Shown here: one piece after another, positions 55,001 through 64,000 of the stretch
How the letters are laid out: each line of letters opens with the position of its first letter
How positions within the stretch are numbered: the stretch's first letter is position 1
Assembly (NCBI GenBank): GCA_946482325.1
Contig: CAMLRA010000002.1
Location: 22,010 to 86,009 of the forward strand
DNA: 64,000 nt
Source of the DNA: an uncultured Chromatiaceae bacterium
Lineage (GTDB): Bacteria > Pseudomonadota > Gammaproteobacteria > Enterobacterales > Alteromonadaceae
Direction of reading: 5' to 3'
Translations under genes and position numbers: made by a program
The notes under the pieces: generated by a model
The model's database searches: none
Told to the model about the DNA's origin: nothing
The model's input: the letters and a program-made list of their open reading frames with translations, nothing else

Positions 55001-55147
55001 CTGGTCAGACAGAAAAATCCAGCTCAGCGCCAACAGCAGATAAGCCAGCACCACAATAAAGATATACCTTTGACGAAGTGACAACAGCGCAGACCCGAAA
55101 ACGCGGACAATGCCAGCAAGGATAATAGAGACCCAGTACCGCAGCAA
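52076..55147 (-). CDS. Membrane PAS-PAS-PAS-GGDEF-EAL c-di-GMP enzyme
   Basis: 1023 residues. About six membrane spans in the first 215 residues (part resembling the DUF4118/MASE-type sensor, ILQLFPVILAAVFGGFGPGIFATLL), three PAS/PAC domains at about 220-585 (e.g. GYQPGEMDVRPDNWPQLVHPADF and GYSVAEVEGKSPRILSSGLH), a GGDEF domain with intact RLGGDEFVVLL near residue 667, and an EAL domain with VEALIRWQHP near 792, NISASHL, ELEILES, LDDFGTGYSSL and AEGVET. Both active sites look intact, so it could make or break c-di-GMP depending on signals. Faces the HD-GYP gene tail to tail with a 4-bp overlap. Confidence 0.94.
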   Translation of the reverse strand: MLRYWVSIILAGIVRVFGSALLSLRQRYIFIVVLAYLLLALSWIFLSDQLLLLLISPEQLLRVSMLKGMMFVLVSAVGLSLALKNVPSPVGTEHSVLPLNHRQSQVRDYLLAALLVGMMLWFRLLLPVDIATKPMMILQLFPVILAAVFGGFGPGIFATLLSALAVGWIVRNTLSGPEQSLYMQLQWLFLTINGVTVSWLCQQLRNKTYHVGQQQRLLDAVIEGTDDIVFTKDPAGRYQLVNQAACRAFGRDASQIIGRTDIELLDPSQVVVWQQNDAKVRQQQQVMHFQEQLQAADGSTQLYSVSKGPLFDHRQQPCGTFGIARDITAMVGQKRQLQRVLEGSEQGFWEWDLQQQRMQVSERFETMLGYQPGEMDVRPDNWPQLVHPADFAAVHQSIEQHLQGLAPLHEVEFRARCKDGSWRWVLTRGKIVTRTADGTPLQLAGTHSDIQQRRNNEETLRLAELMFAGSYDGMMLVDAQNRIIRVNPAFCRITGYSVAEVEGKSPRILSSGLHEKGFYQQMWRQLQQHGFWRGEIINKRKDGSVYTEMLSISVVRDADGIIRQYIGIFADISQLKAHAAELDKVANFDALTGLPNRRLLLSRFNQTLIRALQTGQRCAVCLIDIDGFKQINEEHGTAFGDRVLLALSHQLQAALRHDDTLARLGGDEFVVLLSDMPALPEGNHIVKRLLQAVNRPLQLDSLEIVLTSSIGVSLYPDDNADPDTLLRHADKAMYQAKEAGRNRIQWFDPAHEREAQEHRMMLEQLQEALQLQQFVLFYQPKVNLRSGAVVGVEALIRWQHPQRGLLSPAAFLPFIEGSELESQFGQFVLHAGIMQAASWLAEGIHLEVGINISASHLLNDDFATQLSGLLQHYPQLSPGQIELEILESTAIRDLAAARDALRRCQGFGVRFALDDFGTGYSSLTYLRQLPVHSLKIDQSFVRDMLEDPDDHNIVAGVVQLAQVFDRSVIAEGVETMAHAKALLSIGCELAQGYGVAKPMPAAEVADWICQWQTKHPWCSWINN

Positions 55148-55289
55148 GTTTCAAAATAGGCAACAATGCTGCTCAGACCATTGATAACTGTGACCTTTGC
55201 TTACAAAAGCCGATGGATTTTTCTGTCGCCAGCGCCTGAGTTCTGCATTAGCATCAGGTCTTTGCAGTCACAGAAATGGAGATATTCAG

Positions 55290-56633
55290 ATGCAGCGCCT
55301 GCACCAACTGATTAGCGAATTCAGCCGGACCGATCAGGTCGACCCCAGCCAACAATTACTGGCCAAACACCAAAAGATGGCATTAAACCCGTTTCGGTTT
55401 TTACGTGGCAGTTCCGGTTTGTTTTATGCCGATATTCAGTCGGGATTACTGCAACTGCCGCGTGCGCTCTGCACCCAGGTGCCACTGACCACTGTGATGG
55501 GCGACTGCCATATCTCTAATTTTGGTTTTTTCACCGAAGATGGCAGTTATGGCGAACGGGTGATTTTTGCCCCCAATGATTTTGATGATGCTTGCATTGG
55601 ACCGGCAGTATGGGATTTAAGCCGGTTTATCGTCAGCCTGTTACTGGCCGCAGATTATTGCCACGGCCTGATCTCAGCAAAATACATCAGTGAGGATGCG
55701 CCTGATTTGACCGGTTTGACCGCAGCCAGCGCTGCGGATGCTGACGCCGCCGCCCGCCGTTTTCTGCAGAGTTATGCTGATTGCTGTGCTGCAGTGGCCA
55801 AAGATCCGGAATTCCGGTTCAGCACTCAGGATGATTTCCCGAAACAACATGTGCTGAAACCCTTTTTGAAAAAAGCCATTAAACGCTCAGCCGCAGGCGC
55901 GGATTTTCTGAGCAAAAGTACACTCGCTAAATCTGTGGATTTAAGCGCCCGACCGCTGCAGTTTAAGGCCGACAGTGGCAAATTCAGCCGGATTGAAGCC
56001 AACCGTTACGCCGAGCTGGAACAGGCTTTTGCACCTTATGTACACGACCGCATTCTCGATATCGTCACCCGGCATGGCGCCGGCACCGGTTCGCTGAATA
56101 TGCAACGCTATTATTTACTGGTCGGTCCGGCCGAATTGGCGTCCGATGCCGATTTGGCTTTGTGTCAGGTAGTTGAAGTGAAACAACAACGCCGTTCAGC
56201 CCCGTTGTTTTTCTTTCCGGATTTACATCCGGTCAACCGGCTCAATGACGCGCACCTGACGGTCGATTGCCAGCGCCTGATGCAGCGCCGGCCCGATTCA
56301 GTACTGGATGAAGTGCAGTTTGAAGGCGCGCACTATCTGGTGCGTTCGCTGCATCATGCCAATGTGGATGTCGACCCGGAAGACATCTGTCTGCACATTG
56401 AGGACCCGGCGAAATCGTTGCGCCAATATGCTGAAGCCTGTGGTCATGCTTTGGCACTGGCGCACAACCGTGCTGACCGCCGCTCTGCGCGTTTCGCCGT
56501 GCAGATGCAACAGGCGCTGGCGGTTGAAGCTGAGGCATTACTGCAAGCCTGCCAGCAATACGCACAGCAACAACAACAAGATTGTCAGCTGCTGGCGACT
56601 TTATTGGCTGAGACAGCAACTAGGGCGTGTTGA
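55290..56633 (+). CDS. DUF2252 family protein (kinase-like fold)
   Basis: 447 residues. DUF2252 hallmarks: NPFRFLRGSSGLFYADI, MGDCHISNFGFF, FAPNDFDDACIGPAVWDLSRF, and C-terminal QHVLKPFLKK, VVEVKQQRRSA and YAEACGHALALAHNRADRR. The G-D-x-H-x-x-N and D-F-D-D segments recall the catalytic and metal motifs of aminoglycoside-kinase-like folds, but no substrate is known. ATG at 55290 with GGAGATAT upstream is used instead of an earlier frame start. Stands alone, divergent from the GGDEF-EAL gene. Confidence 0.9.
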   Translation: MQRLHQLISEFSRTDQVDPSQQLLAKHQKMALNPFRFLRGSSGLFYADIQSGLLQLPRALCTQVPLTTVMGDCHISNFGFFTEDGSYGERVIFAPNDFDDACIGPAVWDLSRFIVSLLLAADYCHGLISAKYISEDAPDLTGLTAASAADADAAARRFLQSYADCCAAVAKDPEFRFSTQDDFPKQHVLKPFLKKAIKRSAAGADFLSKSTLAKSVDLSARPLQFKADSGKFSRIEANRYAELEQAFAPYVHDRILDIVTRHGAGTGSLNMQRYYLLVGPAELASDADLALCQVVEVKQQRRSAPLFFFPDLHPVNRLNDAHLTVDCQRLMQRRPDSVLDEVQFEGAHYLVRSLHHANVDVDPEDICLHIEDPAKSLRQYAEACGHALALAHNRADRRSARFAVQMQQALAVEAEALLQACQQYAQQQQQDCQLLATLLAETATRAC

Positions 56634-56634
56634 T

Positions 56635-56668
56635 AAAAAGCCAGTTGCTGCTGCAACTGGCTTCATTC
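56635..56668 (-). terminator. Terminator between convergent genes
   Basis: AAGCCAGTTGC-TGCT-GCAACTGGCTT, 11-bp perfect stem; T5 on the minus strand, so chiefly for the M4 protease gene, possibly also the DUF2252 gene. Confidence 0.82.
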
Positions 56669-56702
56669 AAAACCTTCAGGGGAAAGCAGGACGAGTCATC
56701 GT

Positions 56703-58547
<1,845 letters not shown>

Positions 58548-58756
58548 TTATTATCATTAATGTTCCTGAATACCGCGCTGATACAGGGCGGCTCAGCTAA
58601 CATAGACAAGAAAAATCGTTTGAAATTAACATCATATTAATATCAGTAATTTATTAACTCCTTATCAACCCCGTCGCGTCATGCTGTCATCAAGCGGGTT
58701 TTCGTCAATGTCGGCAAACTGCGATAAGATGACTTTTTTTCAGTTGGGATCTGCGG

Positions 58757-59383
58757 ATGGAACAGCTTTTTCACTGGTTTGATTTAATGGGTATTGGGGT
58801 TTTTGCTGTCGCCGGCACGTTGGCTGCCTGGCGCAAACAAATGGACGGCTTTGGCGTCATCGTGCTCGCGACTGTCACCGCTATTGGCGGTGGCACTATT
58901 CGCGATTTGATTTTGGACGTGCCGGTGATTTGGCTCAGCGACAACAGTTATTTCTACGCCATTTTCGGCGCGACCGCGCTGACGATTTTGTTGGTACGCA
59001 AACGCCTGACCATTCCGAATAATGCACTGCAAATCGCCGACGCTATTGGGCTGGCATTTTTTGTCGTGATGGGCGCGCAGAAAGCACTGGCGTACGGCAC
59101 GTCAGATTTTGTCGCTATCATGATGGGCACTATGAGCGGTGTCTGCGGAGGCATGATCCGCGACGTGTTATGTCGGGAGATCCCGTTGGTGTTTCGTGGT
59201 GAGCTCTATGCCGTCACCTGTATTTTTGGTGGCCTGGTTTATACCCAGTCGCTGGCCCTGCAGGTCGCGCCACTGCCCGCCATGCTGGCTGGCATGCTGG
59301 CCTGTTTGCTGCTGCGACTTGCCGCGATTCGCTGGCATCTGACCATTCCGGTATTTGGCCGCAGTGGCCAGATTGGCAAATAA
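58757..59383 (+). CDS. TRIC cation channel family membrane protein (YicG-like)
   Basis: 208 residues, seven spans, made of two inverted three-helix UPF0126/TRIC repeats with the glycine-rich pore motifs AIGGGTIRDLIL and GVCGGMIRDVLC. Prokaryotic TRIC proteins form monovalent cation channels. Single gene followed by a strong terminator; no regulatory signal seen apart from an ordinary upstream gap. Confidence 0.92.
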   Translation: MEQLFHWFDLMGIGVFAVAGTLAAWRKQMDGFGVIVLATVTAIGGGTIRDLILDVPVIWLSDNSYFYAIFGATALTILLVRKRLTIPNNALQIADAIGLAFFVVMGAQKALAYGTSDFVAIMMGTMSGVCGGMIRDVLCREIPLVFRGELYAVTCIFGGLVYTQSLALQVAPLPAMLAGMLACLLLRLAAIRWHLTIPVFGRSGQIGK

Positions 59384-59395
59384 GCTGTCTCCAGC

Positions 59396-59428
59396 AGAAA
59401 AAAAGCCCGCAATGCGGGCTTTTTATTT
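59396..59428. terminator. Bidirectional terminator
   Basis: AAAAAGCCCGC-AAT-GCGGGCTTTTT between the convergent TRIC and TerC genes, T-run on both strands. Confidence 0.9.
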
Positions 59429-59450
59429 TACAGAAGCAGAGGATGCCTTG

Positions 59451-60194
59451 TTACGGCAAATCTTTGTGGAGCTGTACCGGATTCGACTTCTTACGCAGGC
59501 GGATATTAATCATCTCAACACAGCAAGAGAACGCCATCGCGAAGTAGATGTAACCTTTTGGTACATGCACATCAAAGCCTTCAATCATCAATGTGACGCC
59601 GACTAAAATCAGGAACGACAGTGCCAGAATTTTAATAGTCGGATGCGCGTCAACAAAATCACCGATTGGCTTGGCTGCGAACATCATTACGCCCACGGCC
59701 GCAACAATCGCAATCGCCATAATTTCGATGTTATTCACCAGACCAACTGCAGTGATCACGGAGTCTAACGAGAACACGATGTCGAGGATCATAATCTGGA
59801 TCAACACCATCATCAGGCTATTCGCCACCACTTTGGGCGCGCCTGGTTCTTCGTCGGCACCTTCCAGACTATGGTGAATTTCCTGCGTCGATTTCGCCAG
59901 CAGGAACAGACCACCGCCGATTAAAATCACGTCTCGGCCGGAGATATCATTGCCGAGCACCGTGAACCAGGTTTCGGTCAACCCCATCACCCAGGAGATC
60001 GAGAACAACAGTGCAAGCCGTGCAAACATCGCCAGGCCCAACCCCAGACGACGGGCAAAGGCACGTTGTTTTTCCGGTAACCGGCCAACCAAGATTGATA
60101 AAAAGATAATATTATCAATACCTAATACGATTTCTAACGCCGCCAGAGTCCCAAGCGCTATCCAGGCCTCCGGACTTGCAATCCACTCAAACAT
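59451..60194 (-). CDS. TerC family membrane protein (YgdQ-like)
   Basis: 247 residues, seven to eight spans. TerC motifs: LEIVLGIDNIIFLSILVGRLP and, in the second half, LDIVFSLDSVITAVGLV, each with the membrane aspartate pair that binds metal ions in the family; FVDAHPTIKILALSFLILVG is also conserved. TerC/Alx-type proteins export manganese or help metal loading of secreted enzymes; the exact role of this subgroup is unsettled. Confidence 0.9.
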   Translation of the reverse strand: MFEWIASPEAWIALGTLAALEIVLGIDNIIFLSILVGRLPEKQRAFARRLGLGLAMFARLALLFSISWVMGLTETWFTVLGNDISGRDVILIGGGLFLLAKSTQEIHHSLEGADEEPGAPKVVANSLMMVLIQIMILDIVFSLDSVITAVGLVNNIEIMAIAIVAAVGVMMFAAKPIGDFVDAHPTIKILALSFLILVGVTLMIEGFDVHVPKGYIYFAMAFSCCVEMINIRLRKKSNPVQLHKDLP

Positions 60195-60385
60195 ATCGAT
60201 CTCACAAGTTAAGCTAAAAACTGCCGGCTAGTTTACTTGTGAAGCCCGGCGCTGCCAATGAAAACGTGGCTTTGCGACATATGCGCCTTGCTGCGGTGAA
60301 TGTCAGCAACTTAGCGCTGAATAGCGCGATGCAAGCCTGCCCGCTCTGTTATGCTGGATTTTTCAACAGTTCCAGGAACAATCTG

Positions 60386-61723
60386 ATGCGCACTTTTTCC
60401 CTCACTTTACTTAGCACCGCGTTATATGCTGCATCCGCTCAGGCCGCCGTTGATGCAACAACTGCCTTACCGCAATCAGTGGCGAGTGACTATCGACAAC
60501 ACTTAGGCGCCTTATTCACCCACTTTCACCAGAACCCTGAACTGTCGCATATGGAGGTCAACACCGCTGCCCGACTGGCGAAAGAGCTCAAAGCAGCAGG
60601 TTTTGAGGTGCATACCGGCATCGGCAAAACCGGTGTGGTTGCCATCCTGAAAAACGGCCCGGGGCCACTGGTGATGATGCGGGCCGATATGGACGGCTTG
60701 CCGGTCGAAGAAAAATCCGGTTTGCCTTATGCGTCCAAAGTGAAAACCAAAGATTGGGACGGCCACGATGTGTCGGTGATGCATGCCTGCGGTCACGATG
60801 TACATATCACCAGTCTGGTCGGCACGGCCCGGCAAATGGCGGCGCGGAAAAAAGACTGGTCTGGTACGCTGATGTTAATTGGTCAGCCCGCTGAAGAGCG
60901 CAGCGGCGGTGCTTTGGGTATGATGCAGGACGGTTTGTATCAGAAATTCGGTAAACCGGATTACGCGCTGGCGTTTCATGTGTCGAGCGAAATTGAAGCC
61001 GGTAAACTGGTTGCTGTGGAAGGCTCACCTTATTCGGGTGTCGACAGTGTGGATATCATTATTCACGGTGTTGGTGCGCACGGCGCCAGCCCGCATCGTG
61101 GTAAAGACCCGATAGTACTGGGCGCGCAAATTGTGCTGGCGCTGCAGACCATTATCAGCCGGGAATTACCGCCGAAAGAGCCTGGTGTTATTACGGTCGG
61201 CTCCTTCCAGTCCGGCACCAAACACAACATCATCTCAGACCAGGCCGTGCTGCAGTTGACGGTGCGCAACGACAATATGGAAACGCGTAATCAGCTGATC
61301 GATGCGATAAAACGGGTCGCGGTGAACATGGGCCGGGTCGCAGGCCTGCCGGAAGATAAACTGCCGGAAGTGATAGTGCGCGATGGCACCACACCGCCGA
61401 CCGTCAATGACATCCCGCTGACGCAACGCCTCAAAGCCACCTGGGCCAAACAAATGGGTGCGGATATTTTTGACCAGAATTACAAGCGGCTTGGCATGGG
61501 TGCGGAAGACTTTCCGTTCCTGACCACAGACCCATACATCCCCAGTGTATATTTTGCCGTCGGTGGCACCCCCGCAGCGGCTTTTGCCGCCGAGAAAAAC
61601 GGTGGGCCTGCGGTGCCGAGCCATCACAGCCCGTTATTTAAGATTGAACCTGAACCGGCAGTTCGCACTGGGGTAGAAGCCACAGTGCGGGCACTGACTG
61701 ACTTACTGCAGGCGCCGCGCTAA
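60386..61723 (+). CDS. Secreted M20-family amidohydrolase (AmhX/hippurate-hydrolase-like)
   Basis: 445 residues. Signal peptide MRTFSLTLLSTALYAASAQA; M20D metalloprotein with HQNPELSHMEVNTA, MMRADMDGLPVEEKSGL, MHACGHDVHITSLVGTA (Cys/His metal site), QPAEERSGGALGMM, a dimerisation domain (GVDSVDIIIHGVGAHGASP), and GMGAEDFPF plus PSHHSPLF. Removes acyl or amino-acid groups from N-acyl amino acids or peptides in the periplasm. The ATG at 60386 begins the signal peptide with AGGAAC upstream; earlier in-frame codons are not used. Divergent from the TerC gene. Confidence 0.92.
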   Translation: MRTFSLTLLSTALYAASAQAAVDATTALPQSVASDYRQHLGALFTHFHQNPELSHMEVNTAARLAKELKAAGFEVHTGIGKTGVVAILKNGPGPLVMMRADMDGLPVEEKSGLPYASKVKTKDWDGHDVSVMHACGHDVHITSLVGTARQMAARKKDWSGTLMLIGQPAEERSGGALGMMQDGLYQKFGKPDYALAFHVSSEIEAGKLVAVEGSPYSGVDSVDIIIHGVGAHGASPHRGKDPIVLGAQIVLALQTIISRELPPKEPGVITVGSFQSGTKHNIISDQAVLQLTVRNDNMETRNQLIDAIKRVAVNMGRVAGLPEDKLPEVIVRDGTTPPTVNDIPLTQRLKATWAKQMGADIFDQNYKRLGMGAEDFPFLTTDPYIPSVYFAVGGTPAAAFAAEKNGGPAVPSHHSPLFKIEPEPAVRTGVEATVRALTDLLQAPR

Positions 61724-62479
61724 TCAGCTGGCTGGTTTGAGCTGTTCTTTGTGTTCCAGTAGCTGATATTTATCTTTCAGCTGCTGGATGGCGCGCTGCT
61801 GCTGGCGCAAAAAGCGGTTGAATTCAATGATAAGTGCTGGCTGATTCACGCTGGATAATAAAAACGGCAACTCAGAGAAGGGCAAAGTATCAGCCGCCAC
61901 CAGCGCACCGGGCTGGCCAATCCGGCGCAGATATTCATTGGCAACATTCAGTTCAATCGACGCACCATGTACCCGGCCTTTTAATACCAGCCCAAGCGCC
62001 GACGCACTGTCAGCGACATCAACGATGCGGAATTTGTAGCGGTTTTGCAGCTCCAGCCAGCGATGCGGTGCAAAGCCATGGATCACCGCCAGCGAGCGGA
62101 ATTGTTCCAGCGACATCTGCTGATTTTTCGGTAACACTATCGTACTGCCTAAGGTGTAGATCACCGGGTCACTGAAGGTTTTTGGATATTCCGCCACCAG
62201 ATATTGTTGCCAGGCCGGATTATCGGGATAGACCACATCAATCCCGCTATTGGCTTCCTGATACAGGCGTTTGACCGGCAACGCTGAGAAGCGGATTTGA
62301 TAACCGGCGGTTTTACCAAACAGCTGCATCAAATCATAAAAAAAGCCACGCTGCTGGCCGCCACTGAAATCGTAATGCGGGTAATAATCGATTTGTTCAA
62401 TACCCACCACAATTTGCCGGGATTCAGCTTTGGTGAGCGCGGACCAACACAACAACACAGCCGCCAGCCAAAGTCTCAT
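61724..62479 (-). CDS. Periplasmic substrate-binding-like protein
   Basis: 251 residues. Signal peptide MRLWLAAVLLCWSALTKA, then a type-2 periplasmic binding fold (SBP_bac_3-like): IVVGIEQIDYYPHYDF, GFFYDLMQLFGKTAGYQIRFSALPVKRLYQ, DVVYPDNPAWQ, GSTIVLPKNQQMSLEQF. No permease or ATPase is adjacent, so it may be a free-standing sensor or a ligand-binding partner rather than an ABC importer component. Shares an operon with the barrel protein upstream (19 bp gap). Start at 62479 starts the signal peptide. Confidence 0.8.
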   Translation of the reverse strand: MRLWLAAVLLCWSALTKAESRQIVVGIEQIDYYPHYDFSGGQQRGFFYDLMQLFGKTAGYQIRFSALPVKRLYQEANSGIDVVYPDNPAWQQYLVAEYPKTFSDPVIYTLGSTIVLPKNQQMSLEQFRSLAVIHGFAPHRWLELQNRYKFRIVDVADSASALGLVLKGRVHGASIELNVANEYLRRIGQPGALVAADTLPFSELPFLLSSVNQPALIIEFNRFLRQQQRAIQQLKDKYQLLEHKEQLKPAS

Positions 62480-62498
62480 ACTACATACCCCGGAATTG

Positions 62499-64000
62499 TC
62501 AGAAATAATAATCAAATCCTAACTGAATATAATCGTCTTGTCTGAACCACCAGGTCGGCTGTTGCAACGACATGGTCTGGAAAAACCAGGCATCCAGCCG
62601 TAAACGCAGATTGTTACTGAAACGCATGGAGGCTTCAAGCATACCACTGCGGGTGCCACCATTTTGCAAATCCTGCGCAATGCCAAACAACAGTTCACTG
62701 CCAGCTTCATCATTCAGTGCGACACGCACACCGGCAAACAGATCCCGTTGCCCCGGCACCGGCGCATATTGCCCGCGGTTGTCGTATTGATACTCTAACA
62801 ACCAGCCAAGATCCACCGCCGAATCAAACACGCCGACACTGGTATATTCAAAACCCGCCACTGTGGCGGTGAAACTTTCGATATCGCTGCTGCGGCGAAT
62901 AGCTTCAAGCTTCCAGATCCAGCTATCGACAATCCATTGACCTTCCAGCCCCCACTGCTGCATTTGTTCGTAATACGGCACCAGTGCACTGCCCTGACCC
63001 ACCGGCATAAACCGCGGGTCCCGGTTAGTACCGGTAAAATATGACAGCGCCAGGTCCATTTGATCGATTTGTTGGCTGTAACGCAGCGCCAGATCCACAT
63101 GCCGCTGTTCGCGCGACGACTGATACACAGCGTCATCAGCCAACACCGGTAATGGCAGCCGCAGCCGGCCTTGTTCACCGCTTAAAGTGCGTTCGCGGAA
63201 ATACGGCAGCACAAAACTTTGCAGATTGCCCCAGTCACCGCTCAGGTTGAGTTGCAGCAGCGGCTGGCCCAGTTTTGATTCACCATCCACTGCATCCACC
63301 CAGTCGGTCTGGTTGATGATATCCACCAGATGGATCGATTCAGTCACGCCCCAGAAAATTTTGTCGACGCCGGCTTTAAACTCCCAGCCGTCGCCCACGC
63401 TCAGCCAATAAGCCTGGCGCAAATCCACCAGATTGCGTTCGCTGTCGCGTTGATCCCAGCGCAGGTATGGACTGACTGTCCAGCTGCTACGCTCATCTTC
63501 GGATTGCCAGTACCATTCGACCAACGCGCTGCCGCTGAGGGCACTGCGGCTTTGGCCCTGTAAGCCGCGCTTGGCAAACCAGCGCCAGTCCAACCCTAAA
63601 GTGGTGTCAGTTTGCAAACGTTCAGACCAGTCACTGCGCGGTTCACGTGTAAGCAGCGCCGGCGCTTCAGCAATATCCGGTGCAGCGGGTTCTGGTGGCA
63701 ATGGCGCCAATGGTGCTGATGCCGCCGAAACGGGGGCAGTTTCAGCCCCGGCAGCAGCCGATTCTGGCGGGGCCGCTAACAGCACAGGCACTGCTTTGCT
63801 TTGTTGTTGCACCTGCCGGGCTAAAGCTGCAGTGGCCTGCGATGACAAACCGCCGGTTTTACGCACTGCAACAGCGCTCTGCACACTGCCGCCTGACGCT
63901 TGCCGGGTGGCAACCCATTGCCGCCAGGCCACGGCATCCGCTTCGACTTTTTGCTCAGCACTGAGTGCATCCACAGCCGCAATTTCAGCCGGTGTCGGTA
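62499..64000 (-). CDS. Outer-membrane beta-barrel protein (5' end outside window)
   Basis: At least 499 residues; the frame is open to the right edge, so start and signal sequence are missing. A polar, Ala/Gln-rich N-terminal part and a Pro/Ala linker (about SAASAPLAPLPPEPAAPD) precede a barrel of amphipathic strands with many aromatic girdle residues (e.g. TTLGLDWRWFAKR, KAGVDKIFWGVTES, NNLRLRLDAWFFQ) and a C-terminal Phe (QLGFDYYF), the assembly signal of outer-membrane proteins. Family not recognised; porin-like or DUF1302-like are possible. Co-transcribed with the binding-protein gene, so the pair may handle one solute. Confidence 0.75.
   Translation of the reverse strand, partial: PTPAEIAAVDALSAEQKVEADAVAWRQWVATRQASGGSVQSAVAVRKTGGLSSQATAALARQVQQQSKAVPVLLAAPPESAAAGAETAPVSAASAPLAPLPPEPAAPDIAEAPALLTREPRSDWSERLQTDTTLGLDWRWFAKRGLQGQSRSALSGSALVEWYWQSEDERSSWTVSPYLRWDQRDSERNLVDLRQAYWLSVGDGWEFKAGVDKIFWGVTESIHLVDIINQTDWVDAVDGESKLGQPLLQLNLSGDWGNLQSFVLPYFRERTLSGEQGRLRLPLPVLADDAVYQSSREQRHVDLALRYSQQIDQMDLALSYFTGTNRDPRFMPVGQGSALVPYYEQMQQWGLEGQWIVDSWIWKLEAIRRSSDIESFTATVAGFEYTSVGVFDSAVDLGWLLEYQYDNRGQYAPVPGQRDLFAGVRVALNDEAGSELLFGIAQDLQNGGTRSGMLEASMRFSNNLRLRLDAWFFQTMSLQQPTWWFRQDDYIQLGFDYYF

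Overview
The window looks like chromosome from a free-living, aerobic, moderately GC-rich gammaproteobacterium of the Alteromonadales/Chromatiales type (Rheinheimera- or Alishewanella-like). That placement is inferred from gene content: a glrK-qseG-glrR cluster, leuABCD behind a leucine-rich leader peptide, a vibriolysin-type M4 protease, a PACE exporter, TonB uptake and many c-di-GMP and sensor proteins. No ribosomal RNA, phage, plasmid or CRISPR sequence was seen.

Layout. 1-2.2 kb: serine hydrolase, membrane protein, ECF sigma factor and small membrane protein in one rightward run. 2.2-5.4 kb (minus): DUF4256 protein and a TonB-dependent receptor. 5.9-8.3 kb (minus): a PadR regulator / HAAS-domain membrane protein / metallophosphoesterase operon, whose last gene is split by a 266-bp terminal-inverted-repeat element. 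8.5-11.3 kb: a giant DUF2339 membrane protein. 11.4-11.6 kb: a second, unrelated mobile element with TA flanks. 11.8-20.8 kb: a convergent island of glycan-type enzymes (FkbM-like and TIGR04325 methyltransferases, GT2 and GT4 glycosyltransferases, radical SAM enzyme, sulfotransferase, another methyltransferase, DegT aminotransferase, cupin); four of these otherwise unrelated enzymes carry a similar small Rossmann-like module. 21-22.4 kb: LysR regulator divergent from a PACE exporter. 22.6-25.2 kb: glmS with a DeoR-type regulator. 25.3-29.2 kb: a very large propeller-type sensor kinase.

29.2-29.9 kb holds a 60-residue membrane protein and a probable small RNA transcribed divergently from two promoters that share one -35 hexamer inside a Fur-box-like sequence, followed by a cluster of REP-like palindromes. 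29.9-38.6 kb: HDOD protein, DUF3667 protein, DUF2288 protein, the glrK-qseG-glrR signalling operon, and an M64-type peptidase lipoprotein with a coupled secreted partner. 38.8-41 kb: a small membrane protein, an adenosine deaminase and tRNA-Leu(UAA). 41.3-46.2 kb: leucine biosynthesis operon leuABCD controlled by a recognisable attenuator. 46.4-55.1 kb: class III cyclase-TPR fusion, a secreted Cys-rich protein, an S41 peptidase lipoprotein, and a tail-to-tail pair of HD-GYP and GGDEF-EAL c-di-GMP enzymes. 55.3-64 kb: DUF2252 protein, M4 protease, TRIC channel, TerC protein, secreted M20 amidohydrolase, a periplasmic solute-binding-like protein and an outer-membrane barrel protein cut by the window edge.

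Taken together the window mixes housekeeping (glmS, leuABCD, add, tRNA) with envelope, secretion and signalling genes. The best candidates for something new are the glycan island with its recurring Rossmann-like module and the Fur-type divergent promoter with its small RNA.
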